A stretch of 64,000 bases of DNA from JAPLNB01 sp964451955 (lineage in GTDB: Bacteria; Planctomycetota; Phycisphaerae; Tepidisphaerales; Tepidisphaeraceae). Both the position numbers and the translations under genes were made by a program. The stretch lies in assembly GCA_964451955.1 (NCBI GenBank), contig CAYVKG010000014.1, forward strand, positions 1 through 64,000. The letters are read 5' to 3'. Shown here piece by piece: positions 24,931 to 34,008 of the stretch; the stretch's first letter is position 1, and every line of letters begins with the position of its first letter. The notes below the pieces were generated by a model, which had not been told where the DNA came from, searched no databases, and worked only from the letters and a program-made list of their open reading frames with translations.

Positions 24931-25491
24931 ATGAGCAATCGCACAAAACAACGTCGTTCTGGAGGCCTTACTCTCCTTTTGTACCAGCGGACTCTGCACC
25001 CCGAGTTGTTTCGCATACTCGCCAGTGAGAAGGTCACTCGCCGAGCGTACGAAGCCGACGTATGGCTGATCGAGGGCGGACATGTGATCGCTTTTACGGC
25101 CGGGAAACACACTTTGGCCGAGGTCATCATGACCAATGGCGATCCCCTGACGGACCGCGGCCTGCTCCAGACGATTCCCTGCCGCGGTGAGAAATACCAC
25201 GAAATGACCGCGCCGGGTGGCAATATCAAGTACATGATCAGCACGCAGGAGGAGCAGCTAACCCAGACGCTCTACGAGGCGACAAAGCACGAAATCGCCA
25301 ATTACGCTTCCAAGCGGGAGCTTATGACGGCGGAAGTCCCCCCGACTCCTGAAACCGGTGGGACGCTGAGCGTTCTTGATATCGAACGTCGCAGCCACGA
25401 GCTTCTGGTACAGAGCTTCCATCTCTTTGACGAGACGCAGATGGTGATCAAGACGCAGGCCATCTTGGAGGTGGTTCGAGGCACGGTGTAG
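24931..25491 (+). CDS. DUF2617-like protein
   Basis: 186 residues, soluble. The start LYQRTLHPELFRILASEKVT, then YEADVWLIEGGHVIAFTAGK and ERRSHELLVQSFHLFDETQM, fit what I recall of the DUF2617 family of planctomycetes and actinobacteria, whose function is unknown. That match is by recollection only. The ribosome binding site is weak. The gene is flanked by hairpin terminators on both sides, so it is a single-gene transcript. Confidence 0.6.
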   Translation: MSNRTKQRRSGGLTLLLYQRTLHPELFRILASEKVTRRAYEADVWLIEGGHVIAFTAGKHTLAEVIMTNGDPLTDRGLLQTIPCRGEKYHEMTAPGGNIKYMISTQEEQLTQTLYEATKHEIANYASKRELMTAEVPPTPETGGTLSVLDIERRSHELLVQSFHLFDETQMVIKTQAILEVVRGTV

Positions 25492-25517
25492 CGTTCAAAG
25501 TTGGGTAATGATCGGCA

Positions 25518-25549
25518 AACGCGCAAGCTCAGTAGCTTGCGCGTTTTCT
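25518..25549. terminator. Bidirectional terminator between DUF2617-like gene and hemL
   Basis: Perfect 12-bp stem (25518-25529 with 25534-25545, AACGCGCAAGCT/AGCTTGCGCGTT) and a 4-base loop, with TTCT on the plus side and a T-rich tract on the minus side. It serves the two convergent genes ending at 25491 and 25564. Confidence 0.85.
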
Positions 25550-25563
25550 ACGACGACGTGGGG

Positions 25564-26898
25564 CTAATGACCGTTTGCTCGGTTTGCCGCGACGGCGCTG
25601 AACGCTTTTCTGGCCGCTGCGATTGTATTCTCGATTGCCTCGGGTGTGTGGGCCAGTCCCAGGAACCACGCCTCGAATTGCGACGGCGGCAGGTACACGC
25701 CCCCGTCGAGCATTTCGTGAAAGAATGTCGCATAGGCCTGAGTATGGCATGCGATGGCCTGTTCGTAATTCTCCACCGCGTCCTGTTGGTTTTGCACGAA
25801 GAAAGGCGTTAGCATTGAACCGAGCCGGTTCAGGGCAATCGGCACACCCGCGTCGTCGGCCGCCTTCGCCAGGCCCTTCGCCAGAGTTGCTGCAGCGTTT
25901 TCCAGTTGCTCGTATGTGCCTGGGCGGCTCAACAGACTGAGCGTGGCCAGGCCTGCGGTCATGGCGAGCGGATTCCCGCTGAGCGTACCGGCCTGGTAGA
26001 CATTGCCCGATGGGCTGACCATCTGCATCAGGTCCCGCCTCCCGCCGTAGGCGCCCACAGGAAGTCCGCCTCCGATGATCTTGCCCAGGCAGGTCAGATC
26101 TGGTTTCACTTTTTCGAGCGATTGCGCCCCGCCAAAGGCGACCCGGAACCCGGTCATTACCTCGTCGAAGATAAGAATCGAGCGGTCGCGTGTGCAGAGG
26201 TCTCGCAGGCCCTGCAGGTAGCCGGGCCTCGGCAGGATAACCCCCATGTTCCCCGGCACGGGCTCCACAATGATGCACGCGATGCGCCCGGCGTACTTGG
26301 CAAACAGCGACTCCGTGCTGGCCAGGTCGTTGTAGTGCACCAAGAGCGTGCTGGCGGCGATGGCGGGGGGTATTCCCGGGCTTGAAGGTGAGCCCAGCGT
26401 CAGTGCACCGCTGCCTGCCTGAACCAGAAGGCTGTCCACGTGGCCGTGGTAGCACCCGATGCATTTGACAACCAGATCGCGGCCGGTGGCGGCACGCGCC
26501 AGCCGGATGGCGCTCATCGTGGCTTCGGTGCCGCTGTTGACGAATCGGACCATCTCCACCGACGGCATCGCCGCGATTACGGCCGACGCAAGCCGCGTCT
26601 CCAACTCCGTTGGGGCGCCATAGCTCCAGCCTTGCCGAATAGCGTCGGTCAAGGCACTGCGGACCTGCTCGTGCCCATGTCCAGCGATCATCGGGCCGTA
26701 GCTGCTGACGTAGTCAACGTAGTCATTGCCGTCGATGTCGCTTACCCGGCAACCCGACGCGGAACGAATAAAGACGGGCGTTCCTCCAACGGCCTTGAAT
26801 GCCCGCACCGGCGAACTAACGCCTCCGGGCATCGCCCGTTGAGCTTCAGCGAAGGCGGTTTCAGAGGCGACGACCCGGCGGGAAGGACATTGGATCAT
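25564..26898 (-). CDS. hemL: Glutamate-1-semialdehyde 2,1-aminomutase
   Basis: 444 residues, class-III PLP aminotransferase fold. It converts glutamate-1-semialdehyde to 5-aminolevulinate in the C5 route to haem. Family motifs: PGGVSSPVRAF, SYGPMIAGH, VNSGTEATMSAIRLAR, FDEVMTGFRVA and the PLP lysine in CLGKIIGGGLPVGAYGG (Lys273). The ATG at 26898 gives the family length; the frame is open upstream but the added sequence is not gene-like. No strong ribosome site is visible. The MCE gene lies 68 bases upstream on the same strand. Confidence 0.96.
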   Translation of the reverse strand: MIQCPSRRVVASETAFAEAQRAMPGGVSSPVRAFKAVGGTPVFIRSASGCRVSDIDGNDYVDYVSSYGPMIAGHGHEQVRSALTDAIRQGWSYGAPTELETRLASAVIAAMPSVEMVRFVNSGTEATMSAIRLARAATGRDLVVKCIGCYHGHVDSLLVQAGSGALTLGSPSSPGIPPAIAASTLLVHYNDLASTESLFAKYAGRIACIIVEPVPGNMGVILPRPGYLQGLRDLCTRDRSILIFDEVMTGFRVAFGGAQSLEKVKPDLTCLGKIIGGGLPVGAYGGRRDLMQMVSPSGNVYQAGTLSGNPLAMTAGLATLSLLSRPGTYEQLENAAATLAKGLAKAADDAGVPIALNRLGSMLTPFFVQNQQDAVENYEQAIACHTQAYATFFHEMLDGGVYLPPSQFEAWFLGLAHTPEAIENTIAAARKAFSAVAANRANGH

Positions 26899-26966
26899 GT
26901 TCACGATGATAGAAAATGCCCCCTCGAATCGCCATGGTTCGTGCGAGGAATCCGCTGGGGCCTGAG

Positions 26967-28055
26967 TTATTTCAGCTTTAGCGGCATGCCTTCCTGTTCC
27001 CATTGTTCGACGACTCGCCGAACATCCTCGATGGTCAGTTTCAGTTCTTTGGACGTATCGAGGAGTGTCTCATACAGTGCGGTATTGTTCACCAGCATGC
27101 CGGCCGTTCCCTTGCCCTCGTTGATCTTGCGGGCGATCGACTCCAGGTCAGCGAAGATTTTCGCCGTTTGCGCCAAACGATCACTCAACTGTCTCGAGAG
27201 GTCTTCCACTTTCGCGTGGGTTGTGTCGAGCACCTTGTTCCCGCGGTCCGCCAGTTGATTCATACGGATATTGGTGTCGGCGCTGAGTTTCTCGACATTC
27301 TGGGCGATACGCTTGGCGGTCTGGGAGACGTCGTTGAAATTCGCCAGCGCATCGCGGACGTTCCTTCTCATCGCTTCATCGCCGACGAACGTATCGATTT
27401 TCTCGAGGACATCGCCAGCCTTGACAACATCTCTGTTCAGAAGGTCAACGGTGGTGACGAGTTTGCCGATAAGATCCGACTCGCGCAGCTTCGCTGAGGT
27501 TCGCCGCAGCTCTTGCGCGGTGGCGCCAAGTTCCTTGGCCAGGGACGAGATTTCGGGCGGGAGCAGATCGACACCGACATAACGCGCCATGATTCTCTGC
27601 CCCGGCTGCATTTGCCCTTTGGGCGTCGGCCTGATGGTCACGGCGTCAGTCGGCTGTGTCGTGGAGCTGTCGCCGGGCGTTTCCTGTTGTTGCAGGACCA
27701 GATTGATCGATGATCCACCGCCGAGCAACTGCGTCCGAATTACCCCCTCGACGTTCGCGGGTAGAGGTGGCGCCTGTTCCACGATCGCGTCGATGATCAC
27801 GCTCCGCTTGTCTGGGTTCAGTCGGATGCCCGTCACCCGGCCCACGCCGACACCCAGATAGAAGACGGCCGAGCCTTCGCTGATTCCATCTGCGCCTGAT
27901 GCATAGATCTCAACCGCGATCTGGGGCTTCTGAAATGCCCGCAACGGCACTTCGCTGAAGCGGAGGATCATCCAGCCCAGCAGGATGAATGCCACCAAGA
28001 TCGTCAGCCCCACCAGGATGTTCCTCTTGTGCGGAGACATAGATGCTGCAGCCAT
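26967..28055 (-). CDS. MlaD/MCE-family lipid-transport protein
   Basis: 362 residues: one N-terminal membrane anchor (ILVGLTILVAFILLGWMILR), an MCE domain at about 40-125 (QIAVEIYASGADGISEGSAV, YLGVGVGRVTGIRLNP, RTQLLGGGSSINLVL), then a long helical region (LSRQLSDRLAQTAKIFADLE) that in MlaD relatives forms a hexameric needle or ring. These proteins carry phospholipids between membranes with an MlaE/MlaF ABC transporter, but no transporter genes are nearby, so partners must be elsewhere. Start at 28055, with GAGG upstream. Confidence 0.85.
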   Translation of the reverse strand: MAAASMSPHKRNILVGLTILVAFILLGWMILRFSEVPLRAFQKPQIAVEIYASGADGISEGSAVFYLGVGVGRVTGIRLNPDKRSVIIDAIVEQAPPLPANVEGVIRTQLLGGGSSINLVLQQQETPGDSSTTQPTDAVTIRPTPKGQMQPGQRIMARYVGVDLLPPEISSLAKELGATAQELRRTSAKLRESDLIGKLVTTVDLLNRDVVKAGDVLEKIDTFVGDEAMRRNVRDALANFNDVSQTAKRIAQNVEKLSADTNIRMNQLADRGNKVLDTTHAKVEDLSRQLSDRLAQTAKIFADLESIARKINEGKGTAGMLVNNTALYETLLDTSKELKLTIEDVRRVVEQWEQEGMPLKLK

Positions 28056-28115
28056 TGCCTCGTTAAAACAGCCAAGATACAGCACTCATGCTTTCGATGC
28101 CAGTGCCCCGGAATC

Positions 28116-28637
28116 TCAACCAGGGTCCTGTTGTTTCAGGCGGGCCCATGCCGGCACCTTCGCGTTGTTGACGGAATCCGGACCGGGGGTGTAAGGCTTG
28201 AGGTCGAGCACAGGCGTGCCGTCGAAGGCATCTATCTTCTCGATCTCGACAATGTTCTCCTTGATTGCGATGACCTTGCACAGGCTCATTGCGATCAGAT
28301 TCGGCCGCACGGGCGAGCGGCAGGCAAACACGCCCGTCAGAGGATTCCGGCTGTCTCCGCGAGGATGTACCCGAAGCACGGCGCGCTTTTCGGGGGTATC
28401 GTTCTTGTCGAACCACCACAGTACATGAACATGGGAGAAACCATCCAGCCCCAACAGGCCTGGCTCGAATACTTTCTCCAGGACGATCGATGCCTTGCCA
28501 TCGACCACGCGCACCTGACCGATTGGATTCAGCACAAACGTCTTCTGGGGTCTTGCCTGGTCCTGTGCGTGTAGCGTCATGGCAATGGTTATGACGGCTA
28601 CCAGCACCGCAAGGGCTGTCTTGGCGTGGATTGTCAT
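28116..28637 (-). CDS. TrmO-like (UPF0066) protein with an N-terminal signal peptide
   Basis: 173 residues. Residues about 35-170 carry the TsaA/TrmO fold: NPIGQVRVVDGKASIVLEK, LLGLDGFSHVHVLWWFD, RVHPRGDSRNPLTGVFACRS, PVRPNLIAMS and IDAFDGTPVLDLKPYTP. TrmO methylates t6A37 of tRNA using SAM. Here, however, residues 1-25 (TALAVLVAVITIAMTLHA) are a clear signal peptide, and AGAGGAAC precedes the ATG, so it is probably exported. Its role may then not be tRNA modification. I am confident about the fold and unsure about function and substrate. Confidence 0.8.
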   Translation of the reverse strand: MTIHAKTALAVLVAVITIAMTLHAQDQARPQKTFVLNPIGQVRVVDGKASIVLEKVFEPGLLGLDGFSHVHVLWWFDKNDTPEKRAVLRVHPRGDSRNPLTGVFACRSPVRPNLIAMSLCKVIAIKENIVEIEKIDAFDGTPVLDLKPYTPGPDSVNNAKVPAWARLKQQDPG

Positions 28638-28835
28638 GCGGAGTTCCTCTGCTGATCTGAGACTTTTCCCTGATGGTCGTGGCGAACGAGACCAGGCAAC
28701 CATGCCGGTCATCTTACCACATCATCGGCAGGGGCGGTGTCAGGGGGCGGCGCTGACGGCGTGGACGTTGCCACCCCCAGCGGCTATGCTACGGCGCTTT
28801 CAAGGATTGCGGTTACTACGCGTGAAGGATGAGAT

Positions 28836-30239
28836 ATGGATCGAATCAGCCTCTATTGGAAAAATGCAACGGCGGAAGCGGTGGGCGAGAAGCACGGAGT
28901 GAGCGTCAAGGACCTGAAGGGGGTGGCCGGTCGAATCCGGGAGATTACCAAGACCATGGCCGATGAGCGAAAGGCCAAGCGGCTTCGCTATCGCGATTTG
29001 CCCTTCGATCAAGACATGATTGACTCGGTCAACAGAGAGGTCGAGCACTTTCGTGACCGGTGCGATGTCCTTGTCGTGCTGGGAATTGGCGGCAGCGCCC
29101 TTGGCAATATTGCGCTCCAGTCTGCCCTGAATCCGTACACCTACAACCTCCAGAGCGACCGCACTCGCACCGGTCCGCAGCTGTATGTGCTTGACAATGT
29201 CGACCCTGACCAGGTTAAGGCGGTTGTGGACTTGATCGCCCCCAAGCTGAAGAAGACCCTTGTTAACGTCATCAGCAAGTCAGGCGAGACAGCGGAGACG
29301 GCTTCTCAGTTCATCGTCTTCCGTGATTTGCTTCAAAAGAAACTTGGCCATCGCTATAAAGAGAATATCCTTGCCACCACCGATCCCAAGGGAGGGACTC
29401 TCCGCGAGATCTGCAATGCCGAAGGGTATCGTACGCTTGAAGTCCCCGAAGGCGTCGGCGGCCGGTTCTCGGTGTTGTCGGCGGTGGGTCTATTCAGCGC
29501 CGGCATCTGCGGCATCGACATTGAGGCGATCCTGGATGGCGCCAAGGACATGGACAAGCGCGTGAAGGACGGCGACCTGTTCAGGAATCCTGCCGCGATG
29601 ATCGCCGCCATTCACTATCTGCTGAATCAGAAAGGCAAGAGCATCAGTGTGATGATGCCCTATGCCAGCTCGCTGTACATGCTCGCCGACTGGTATCGCC
29701 AGTTGTGGGCCGAGAGCATTGGCAAGCAGTTCGATCTGAAAAAGAAGGAAGTGTTTGCCGGGCAGACGCCCATCAAAGCGCTCGGCACGACGGACCAACA
29801 TTCCCAGGTGCAGTTGTATCGCGAAGGTCCCAATGACAAGATCATTACCTTCCTTGAAGTGGAGCATTTTGAGCAGAAACTGATGATTCCGGATAGCATG
29901 AAGCACGTGCCCACGCTCAAGTACCTGGCTGGCGCCAATCTTCAGCAGATCATGAACGCCGAGAAACTGGCGACTGAGTACGCTTTGAGAGTCAGTCAGC
30001 GACCAACTGCAACGGTCCTTTTCCCGAGAATATCGCCCGCCACCGTGGGCCAGTTCATTTACCTGTACGAGGTGGCAACCAGTTACATGGGCGGCTTGTT
30101 GGGTATCAACACGTACGATCAGCCCGCCGTCGAGTTGGGTAAGCAGGCGACATTCGCGCTGATGGGCCGCGAAGGATACGAGGACTTGAGTGGGAAGATC
30201 GCTACGGTGGCGCAGCGAGACCGACAATTCATGTTATAA
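28836..30239 (+). CDS. pgi: Glucose-6-phosphate isomerase
   Basis: 467 residues. Interconverts glucose-6-P and fructose-6-P. The SIS-type motifs are clear: LVVLGIGGSALGN, NVISKSGETAET, ATTDPKGGTLREI, GVGGRFSVLSAVGL, LGTTDQHSQVQLYREGPNDK. AAGGATGAG lies just before the ATG. manC starts 12 bases after its stop, so fructose-6-P production and GDP-mannose formation are likely one transcript. Confidence 0.96.
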   Translation: MDRISLYWKNATAEAVGEKHGVSVKDLKGVAGRIREITKTMADERKAKRLRYRDLPFDQDMIDSVNREVEHFRDRCDVLVVLGIGGSALGNIALQSALNPYTYNLQSDRTRTGPQLYVLDNVDPDQVKAVVDLIAPKLKKTLVNVISKSGETAETASQFIVFRDLLQKKLGHRYKENILATTDPKGGTLREICNAEGYRTLEVPEGVGGRFSVLSAVGLFSAGICGIDIEAILDGAKDMDKRVKDGDLFRNPAAMIAAIHYLLNQKGKSISVMMPYASSLYMLADWYRQLWAESIGKQFDLKKKEVFAGQTPIKALGTTDQHSQVQLYREGPNDKIITFLEVEHFEQKLMIPDSMKHVPTLKYLAGANLQQIMNAEKLATEYALRVSQRPTATVLFPRISPATVGQFIYLYEVATSYMGGLLGINTYDQPAVELGKQATFALMGREGYEDLSGKIATVAQRDRQFML

Positions 30240-30251
30240 TGAGCCCCGATT

Positions 30252-31358
30252 ATGCAATACGGTATCATCATGGCGGGTGGATCGGGTACGCGGTTGTGGC
30301 CGTTGTCGCGCAAAGACAGGCCCAAACAGATTTTGCCGCTGGTCCACGGCCGGAGCCTCCTGCAGCTGGGGTATGACCGATTGCGTGGTTTGCTGCCGCC
30401 GGATCGGATTTACGTCTGTACGGGCGCCGACTACGCGGATAGCGTCTTCGCGAATTTGCCCGAGCTGCCCAGGGAGAATCTGCTGGGCGAACCCGTGGGC
30501 CGCGACACGGCCAACGCCGTCGGATTTGCTGCCGCCGTGCTTCGGAAAAAGGACCCCGACGCCGTCATGGCGGTTGTCACCGCCGATCACGTCATTGAGC
30601 CCATCAGCAGTTTCCGCGCGTCCGTCGAGCTGGCTTTCACGGTGGTCTCCGAGCAGCCCCACGCCCTGGTTACTTTCGGAATCGTGCCGACACATGGCCA
30701 TACCGGCCTAGGGTACATCTACCGCGGCGATCCTCTTCCGCTCTCGACCCGGCAAGCCGGCGCTTACAAGGTCTTGGCCTTCAAGGAGAAGCCCGATCAG
30801 GCGACGGCTGACCGATATGTGGAATCGGGCCGATATTACTGGAACAGCGGGATGTTTGTCTGGCGGTGCGAAACCGTGTTGCGGGAGCTGTCGCAGCACC
30901 TGCCGGATGCGCACTCCGGACTCCAGCGCATCGCGGATGCCTGGGGGACGCCCCAGCAGGATTCGGTGCTCCGGCAGGTTTATCCCACCTTGCCGCGGAT
31001 CAGCGTTGACTATGCCGTGATGGAACCGGCGTCGCAGGGCAAGGGCAAGGCCTCGGTCGTGGCCGTTGAAATGCCCGTTGAATGGCTTGATGTTGGATCC
31101 TGGCCGGCGCTGGCCGAGACGCTCCACCTGGATGAGCACGACAACGCCTTGGAATGTGCGGTATGTCTCCTCCTGGACTCGGACAACAACATTGTCATCA
31201 GCCATGAACCCGACCACCTGATTGCCACGCTCGGCCTGAGCGACATGATCATTGTGCACACCAAGGACGCAACGCTGGTCTGCCCAAAACGCGATGCTCA
31301 ACGCGTCAAGGAGTTGGTCGGCAGACTCAAGGATCTGTTTGGCACGCGATACCAGTAA
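30252..31358 (+). CDS. manC: Mannose-1-phosphate guanylyltransferase
   Basis: 368 residues, nucleotidyltransferase fold: IIMAGGSGTRLWPLSRKDRP and KQILPL (nucleotide-binding signature), DTANAVGFAA, VTADHVIEP, GLGYIYRG, ALAFKEKPD-type FKEKPDQ, and the late PVEWLDVGSWPAL. It forms GDP-mannose for polysaccharides or glycoconjugates. The long ManC isomerase domain is absent, so it acts only on mannose-1-P. It follows pgi after 12 bases; a TATAAT sits over the pgi stop codon and could be an internal promoter. Confidence 0.93.
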   Translation: MQYGIIMAGGSGTRLWPLSRKDRPKQILPLVHGRSLLQLGYDRLRGLLPPDRIYVCTGADYADSVFANLPELPRENLLGEPVGRDTANAVGFAAAVLRKKDPDAVMAVVTADHVIEPISSFRASVELAFTVVSEQPHALVTFGIVPTHGHTGLGYIYRGDPLPLSTRQAGAYKVLAFKEKPDQATADRYVESGRYYWNSGMFVWRCETVLRELSQHLPDAHSGLQRIADAWGTPQQDSVLRQVYPTLPRISVDYAVMEPASQGKGKASVVAVEMPVEWLDVGSWPALAETLHLDEHDNALECAVCLLLDSDNNIVISHEPDHLIATLGLSDMIIVHTKDATLVCPKRDAQRVKELVGRLKDLFGTRYQ

Positions 31359-31381
31359 CACCCTTAACGGCGCGCAAGTGC

Positions 31382-31825
31382 ATGAGGACGCTCGGAATTG
31401 ATCTGGGCCAGAGGCGGGTGGGTATGGCGATCAGTGACGAAGGGGGAAAGCTCGCCACTCCGCTTGGCGTGATCTCGGTTGGTTCTGGCAAAACGGCCCT
31501 CGGAGACATCCTTGATGTAATGCGGACCGAAGGCGTGCAGAGAGTCGTTGTGGGCCTGCCGCTGAACATGGACGACACTCTCGGACCGCAGGCCAGGGTA
31601 GCTCTTGCGTGGGGCAGTGAGCTGGCCGGCAAGTGCGGCGTTCCGGTGGTCTTCGTCGACGAGCGACTCAGTAGTTTCCAGGCAGAGCAGCAACTGGTCG
31701 AGCGTAAGCGAAGCGGGGAGAAACTCACGCGGCGGATGAAGAAGAAGCGGCTTGATGCCTTGGCCGCAGCGGGCTTTCTACAGGCATTTCTGGACGGGAA
31801 ACTGCCGCCCATCTCCGTGACCTGA
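31382..31825 (+). CDS. ruvX: RuvX/YqgF-family Holliday-junction resolvase-like nuclease
   Basis: 147 residues, RNase-H-like fold: LGIDLGQRRVGMAISDEGG (first acidic residue), RVVVGLPLNMD, VVFVDERLSSFQAEQ and KKKRLDALAAAGFLQAFLD. YqgF in E. coli acts on pre-16S rRNA ends, while other members are resolvase-like, so the exact role is open. Last gene of the pgi-manC-ruvX group, 23 bases behind manC. Confidence 0.9.
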   Translation: MRTLGIDLGQRRVGMAISDEGGKLATPLGVISVGSGKTALGDILDVMRTEGVQRVVVGLPLNMDDTLGPQARVALAWGSELAGKCGVPVVFVDERLSSFQAEQQLVERKRSGEKLTRRMKKKRLDALAAAGFLQAFLDGKLPPISVT

Positions 31826-31914
31826 CCGGGATGCGTTTTCGGGCCGTCCGTTTTCCCCAGAACAGGCGGATGGCCACGAACCTTGCGTTGCGTGGCCGGG
31901 CAAGGATCCCGGCA

Positions 31915-32727
31915 TCAAGTGTCCCAATTCCTCCGCAGTTCGCTCAGAGATTTGCACTGCATCAGCAGCGGTTCAATTGCGGCAAGTGGGATCATTGATG
32001 CCGCATCGGATTTCGCGGTCGTCGGGCTCGGGTGCGTTTCTATGAATAGCCCGTCGGCCCCCGCGGCCACCGCCGCCCGTGCCAGAACCGGAGCATGCTG
32101 TGGACTTCCACCGCTTGACCCGCCCAGACCGGCTGGCTGCTGCGTCGAGTGGGTCGCATCGAAAATGACCGGACAGCCGTACGACTTCATGATGGGGATC
32201 GCCGTGAAATCGTTGACCAGCCGGTTGTAGCCGAAGAACGTGCCCCGCTCGGTGAGCAATACACTATTATTGCCGGTCGAGCGGATCTTCTCGACCGCAT
32301 TGGCCATTTCCTGGGGCGACATGAACTGCCCCTTCTTCACGTTCACGATCCGTCGGCTTCGCCCCGCCGCCACCAACAGGTCGGTCTGCCTGGCGAGAAA
32401 CGCGGGGATCTGCAGGATGTCGGCAACACTGGCGGCTTCGGCAACCTGTGCCGTCTCGTGGATGTCCGTGAGAATCGGGACGCCCACCTCCCGTTTCACC
32501 AGCGAGAGAACGGACAACCCCTCCACCAGGCCCGGTCCGCGAAATCCAGTGACGCTCGAACGATTGGCCTTGTCGAAACTCGCCTTGAAAACATAGGGGA
32601 TGGCCAGGCGATCGCATATGTCTTTTGCGTGCCGCGCAATCGCCAGACACATCTCCGCCGACTCGATCACGCACGGGCCGGCGATCACGAACAGGCTGGA
32701 CTCGGTGAGTTGGAATAGCTCAATCAT
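31915..32727 (-). CDS. kdsA: 3-deoxy-8-phosphooctulonate synthase
   Basis: 270 residues. Condenses arabinose-5-P and PEP to Kdo-8-P, the precursor of Kdo for LPS. Signature segments: FVIAGPCVIES, YVFKASFDKANRSS, GFRGPGLVEGL, VPILTDIHE, DILQIPAFLARQTDLL, VNVKKGQFMSP, LTERGTFFGYNRLVND, VIFDATHSTQQPAGLGGSSG and FIETHPSPTTAKSDA. ATG at 32727 overlaps the lipid-kinase stop by eight bases, so the two genes are translationally coupled. Its presence supports a Kdo-containing outer membrane. Confidence 0.96.
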   Translation of the reverse strand: MIELFQLTESSLFVIAGPCVIESAEMCLAIARHAKDICDRLAIPYVFKASFDKANRSSVTGFRGPGLVEGLSVLSLVKREVGVPILTDIHETAQVAEAASVADILQIPAFLARQTDLLVAAGRSRRIVNVKKGQFMSPQEMANAVEKIRSTGNNSVLLTERGTFFGYNRLVNDFTAIPIMKSYGCPVIFDATHSTQQPAGLGGSSGGSPQHAPVLARAAVAAGADGLFIETHPSPTTAKSDAASMIPLAAIEPLLMQCKSLSELRRNWDT

Positions 32728-33667
32728 AGCTCTGCGGCACGATAAAAGGGATGCGCCCAGGAAGCAAGTCAATCTCGAGGGGCGTGAATGCCGCGGGCTC
32801 ACCATCGACCTCCACCGGGACTTGGGACGGAGAATCCACCTGGATCGTTTTTGCCTTCGTGTAGATCACGCCTTCCTCGTCGAGGTGCTGGCCGGCTGCA
32901 GCGGCCAGAAACAGCCGGATCAGCCCGGACCGGGATGAACACGGCATTACGCACAGGTCGAGCATCTGATCGTCCGGTCTTGCGAGCGGAAGAAGCGGGA
33001 AACCCGTCCCATACTCGGGCACGTTTCCGATCACCGCGATGGCCGGCGCTGGGCCAAACACGTGCCGCGAGTCTGCCGTGATCGTGAGCGGCGGGAAATC
33101 ATAGTTTAAGAACGTGCGCAACATCGGGCCCAGATACGTCGCCATCGTGATCGCGCCTTTCCGGATCCGCGCCAGCTCGTGGACCACTGCCGCGTCGTAA
33201 CCCACACCTGCCACGAGCAGGAGTATTCCGGTGGGCGTCCGGGCCACATCCAAATGGACGAGCTTCGGACGTTCCAGGGCACGGGCAATTGCCGTCGCCG
33301 GGTCCGACTTGCTCCAGGCGATGCCTAGGTGTTTTCCCATCAGGTTTGCTGTTCCCATGGGCACGATTAGCAGCGGATACGGAATCAGATCCGAACCCTG
33401 AACAGCGCCGGTCAGGCCACTCCCTCCCATTGCTGAAGAAATCGCAAGATCGGCAACAGCTCGCAACGTTCCGTCGCCGCCAATGACAACTGCGGCGACC
33501 ACCTCACGCGAGTCAAACCCGTGGTCTTGCCGGTCGGGTTGCGACAAAATCAGTTGTGAATCGTAACCTCGAAATCGCAGTTCCCTCTCAAGTTCTGCCG
33601 CCAAGGCGGCACCGCGTCCCCGGCCCGCGATTGGATTGCCGAAAATCAGTACTCGCCGCATGGGCAT
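32720..33667 (-). CDS. Diacylglycerol-kinase-family lipid kinase
   Basis: 315 residues. N-terminal VLIFGNPIAGRGRG is the nucleotide loop, VIGGDGTLRAVAD is the GGDGT motif, and PLLIVPMGTANLMGKHLGI follows. The C-terminal half is a beta-sandwich (VPVEVDGEPAAFTPLEIDLL). Members phosphorylate diacylglycerol, sphingosine-type or other lipids (DgkB/YegS class); the substrate here is unknown. Starts at 33667 and 33661 are both possible. It overlaps kdsA by eight bases, linking lipid and LPS metabolism. Confidence 0.85.
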   Translation of the reverse strand: MPMRRVLIFGNPIAGRGRGAALAAELERELRFRGYDSQLILSQPDRQDHGFDSREVVAAVVIGGDGTLRAVADLAISSAMGGSGLTGAVQGSDLIPYPLLIVPMGTANLMGKHLGIAWSKSDPATAIARALERPKLVHLDVARTPTGILLLVAGVGYDAAVVHELARIRKGAITMATYLGPMLRTFLNYDFPPLTITADSRHVFGPAPAIAVIGNVPEYGTGFPLLPLARPDDQMLDLCVMPCSSRSGLIRLFLAAAAGQHLDEEGVIYTKAKTIQVDSPSQVPVEVDGEPAAFTPLEIDLLPGRIPFIVPQSYD

Positions 33668-34008
33668 AGCGTATCAGAATTGCGGCGAATTGGGGAAAGC
33701 CCCAAACACCACGGGCAGATGTGGAGTCCACCGAGGGCCCCATCACCAGTAGTCGCCTGGACACGAACGGGCGGCATTCGCGGCGGCACCGGCCATCCGA
33801 TTGGGCCGCGACTCCTGAAAGGAACCTGGCAGAGCGCAACAACCTCGTCAGTCGCGGCACAGCCCTTGGTTTCAATCAGGCCGAGCTCTAGTGGAATCGC
33901 TGTGCCGGACGCAGACGGCCTCTGGGGTCGCCGCGCGATCTGTCGCATCCAATTGCTGGCCTGCGGATGCCGATGGCGAACCTGGCCGGGCGGACCTTCG
34001 CTCCCCAA
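33668..34008. other. Intergenic region between the lipid kinase and CotH genes
   Basis: About 340 bases. A 120-codon minus-strand frame runs through here (33646-34008), ending with CxxC-like pairs (ICPWC, LCPCG), but it lacks a ribosome binding site and overlaps the kinase start, so I do not call it. The region should contain the kinase-kdsA promoter. Confidence 0.4.

Noticed and set aside
33646..34008. 120-codon minus-strand open frame between the CotH and lipid-kinase genes, ending with CxxC pairs
   Set aside because: No ribosome binding site, overlaps the kinase start, and no family resemblance; the cysteine pairs alone are not enough.
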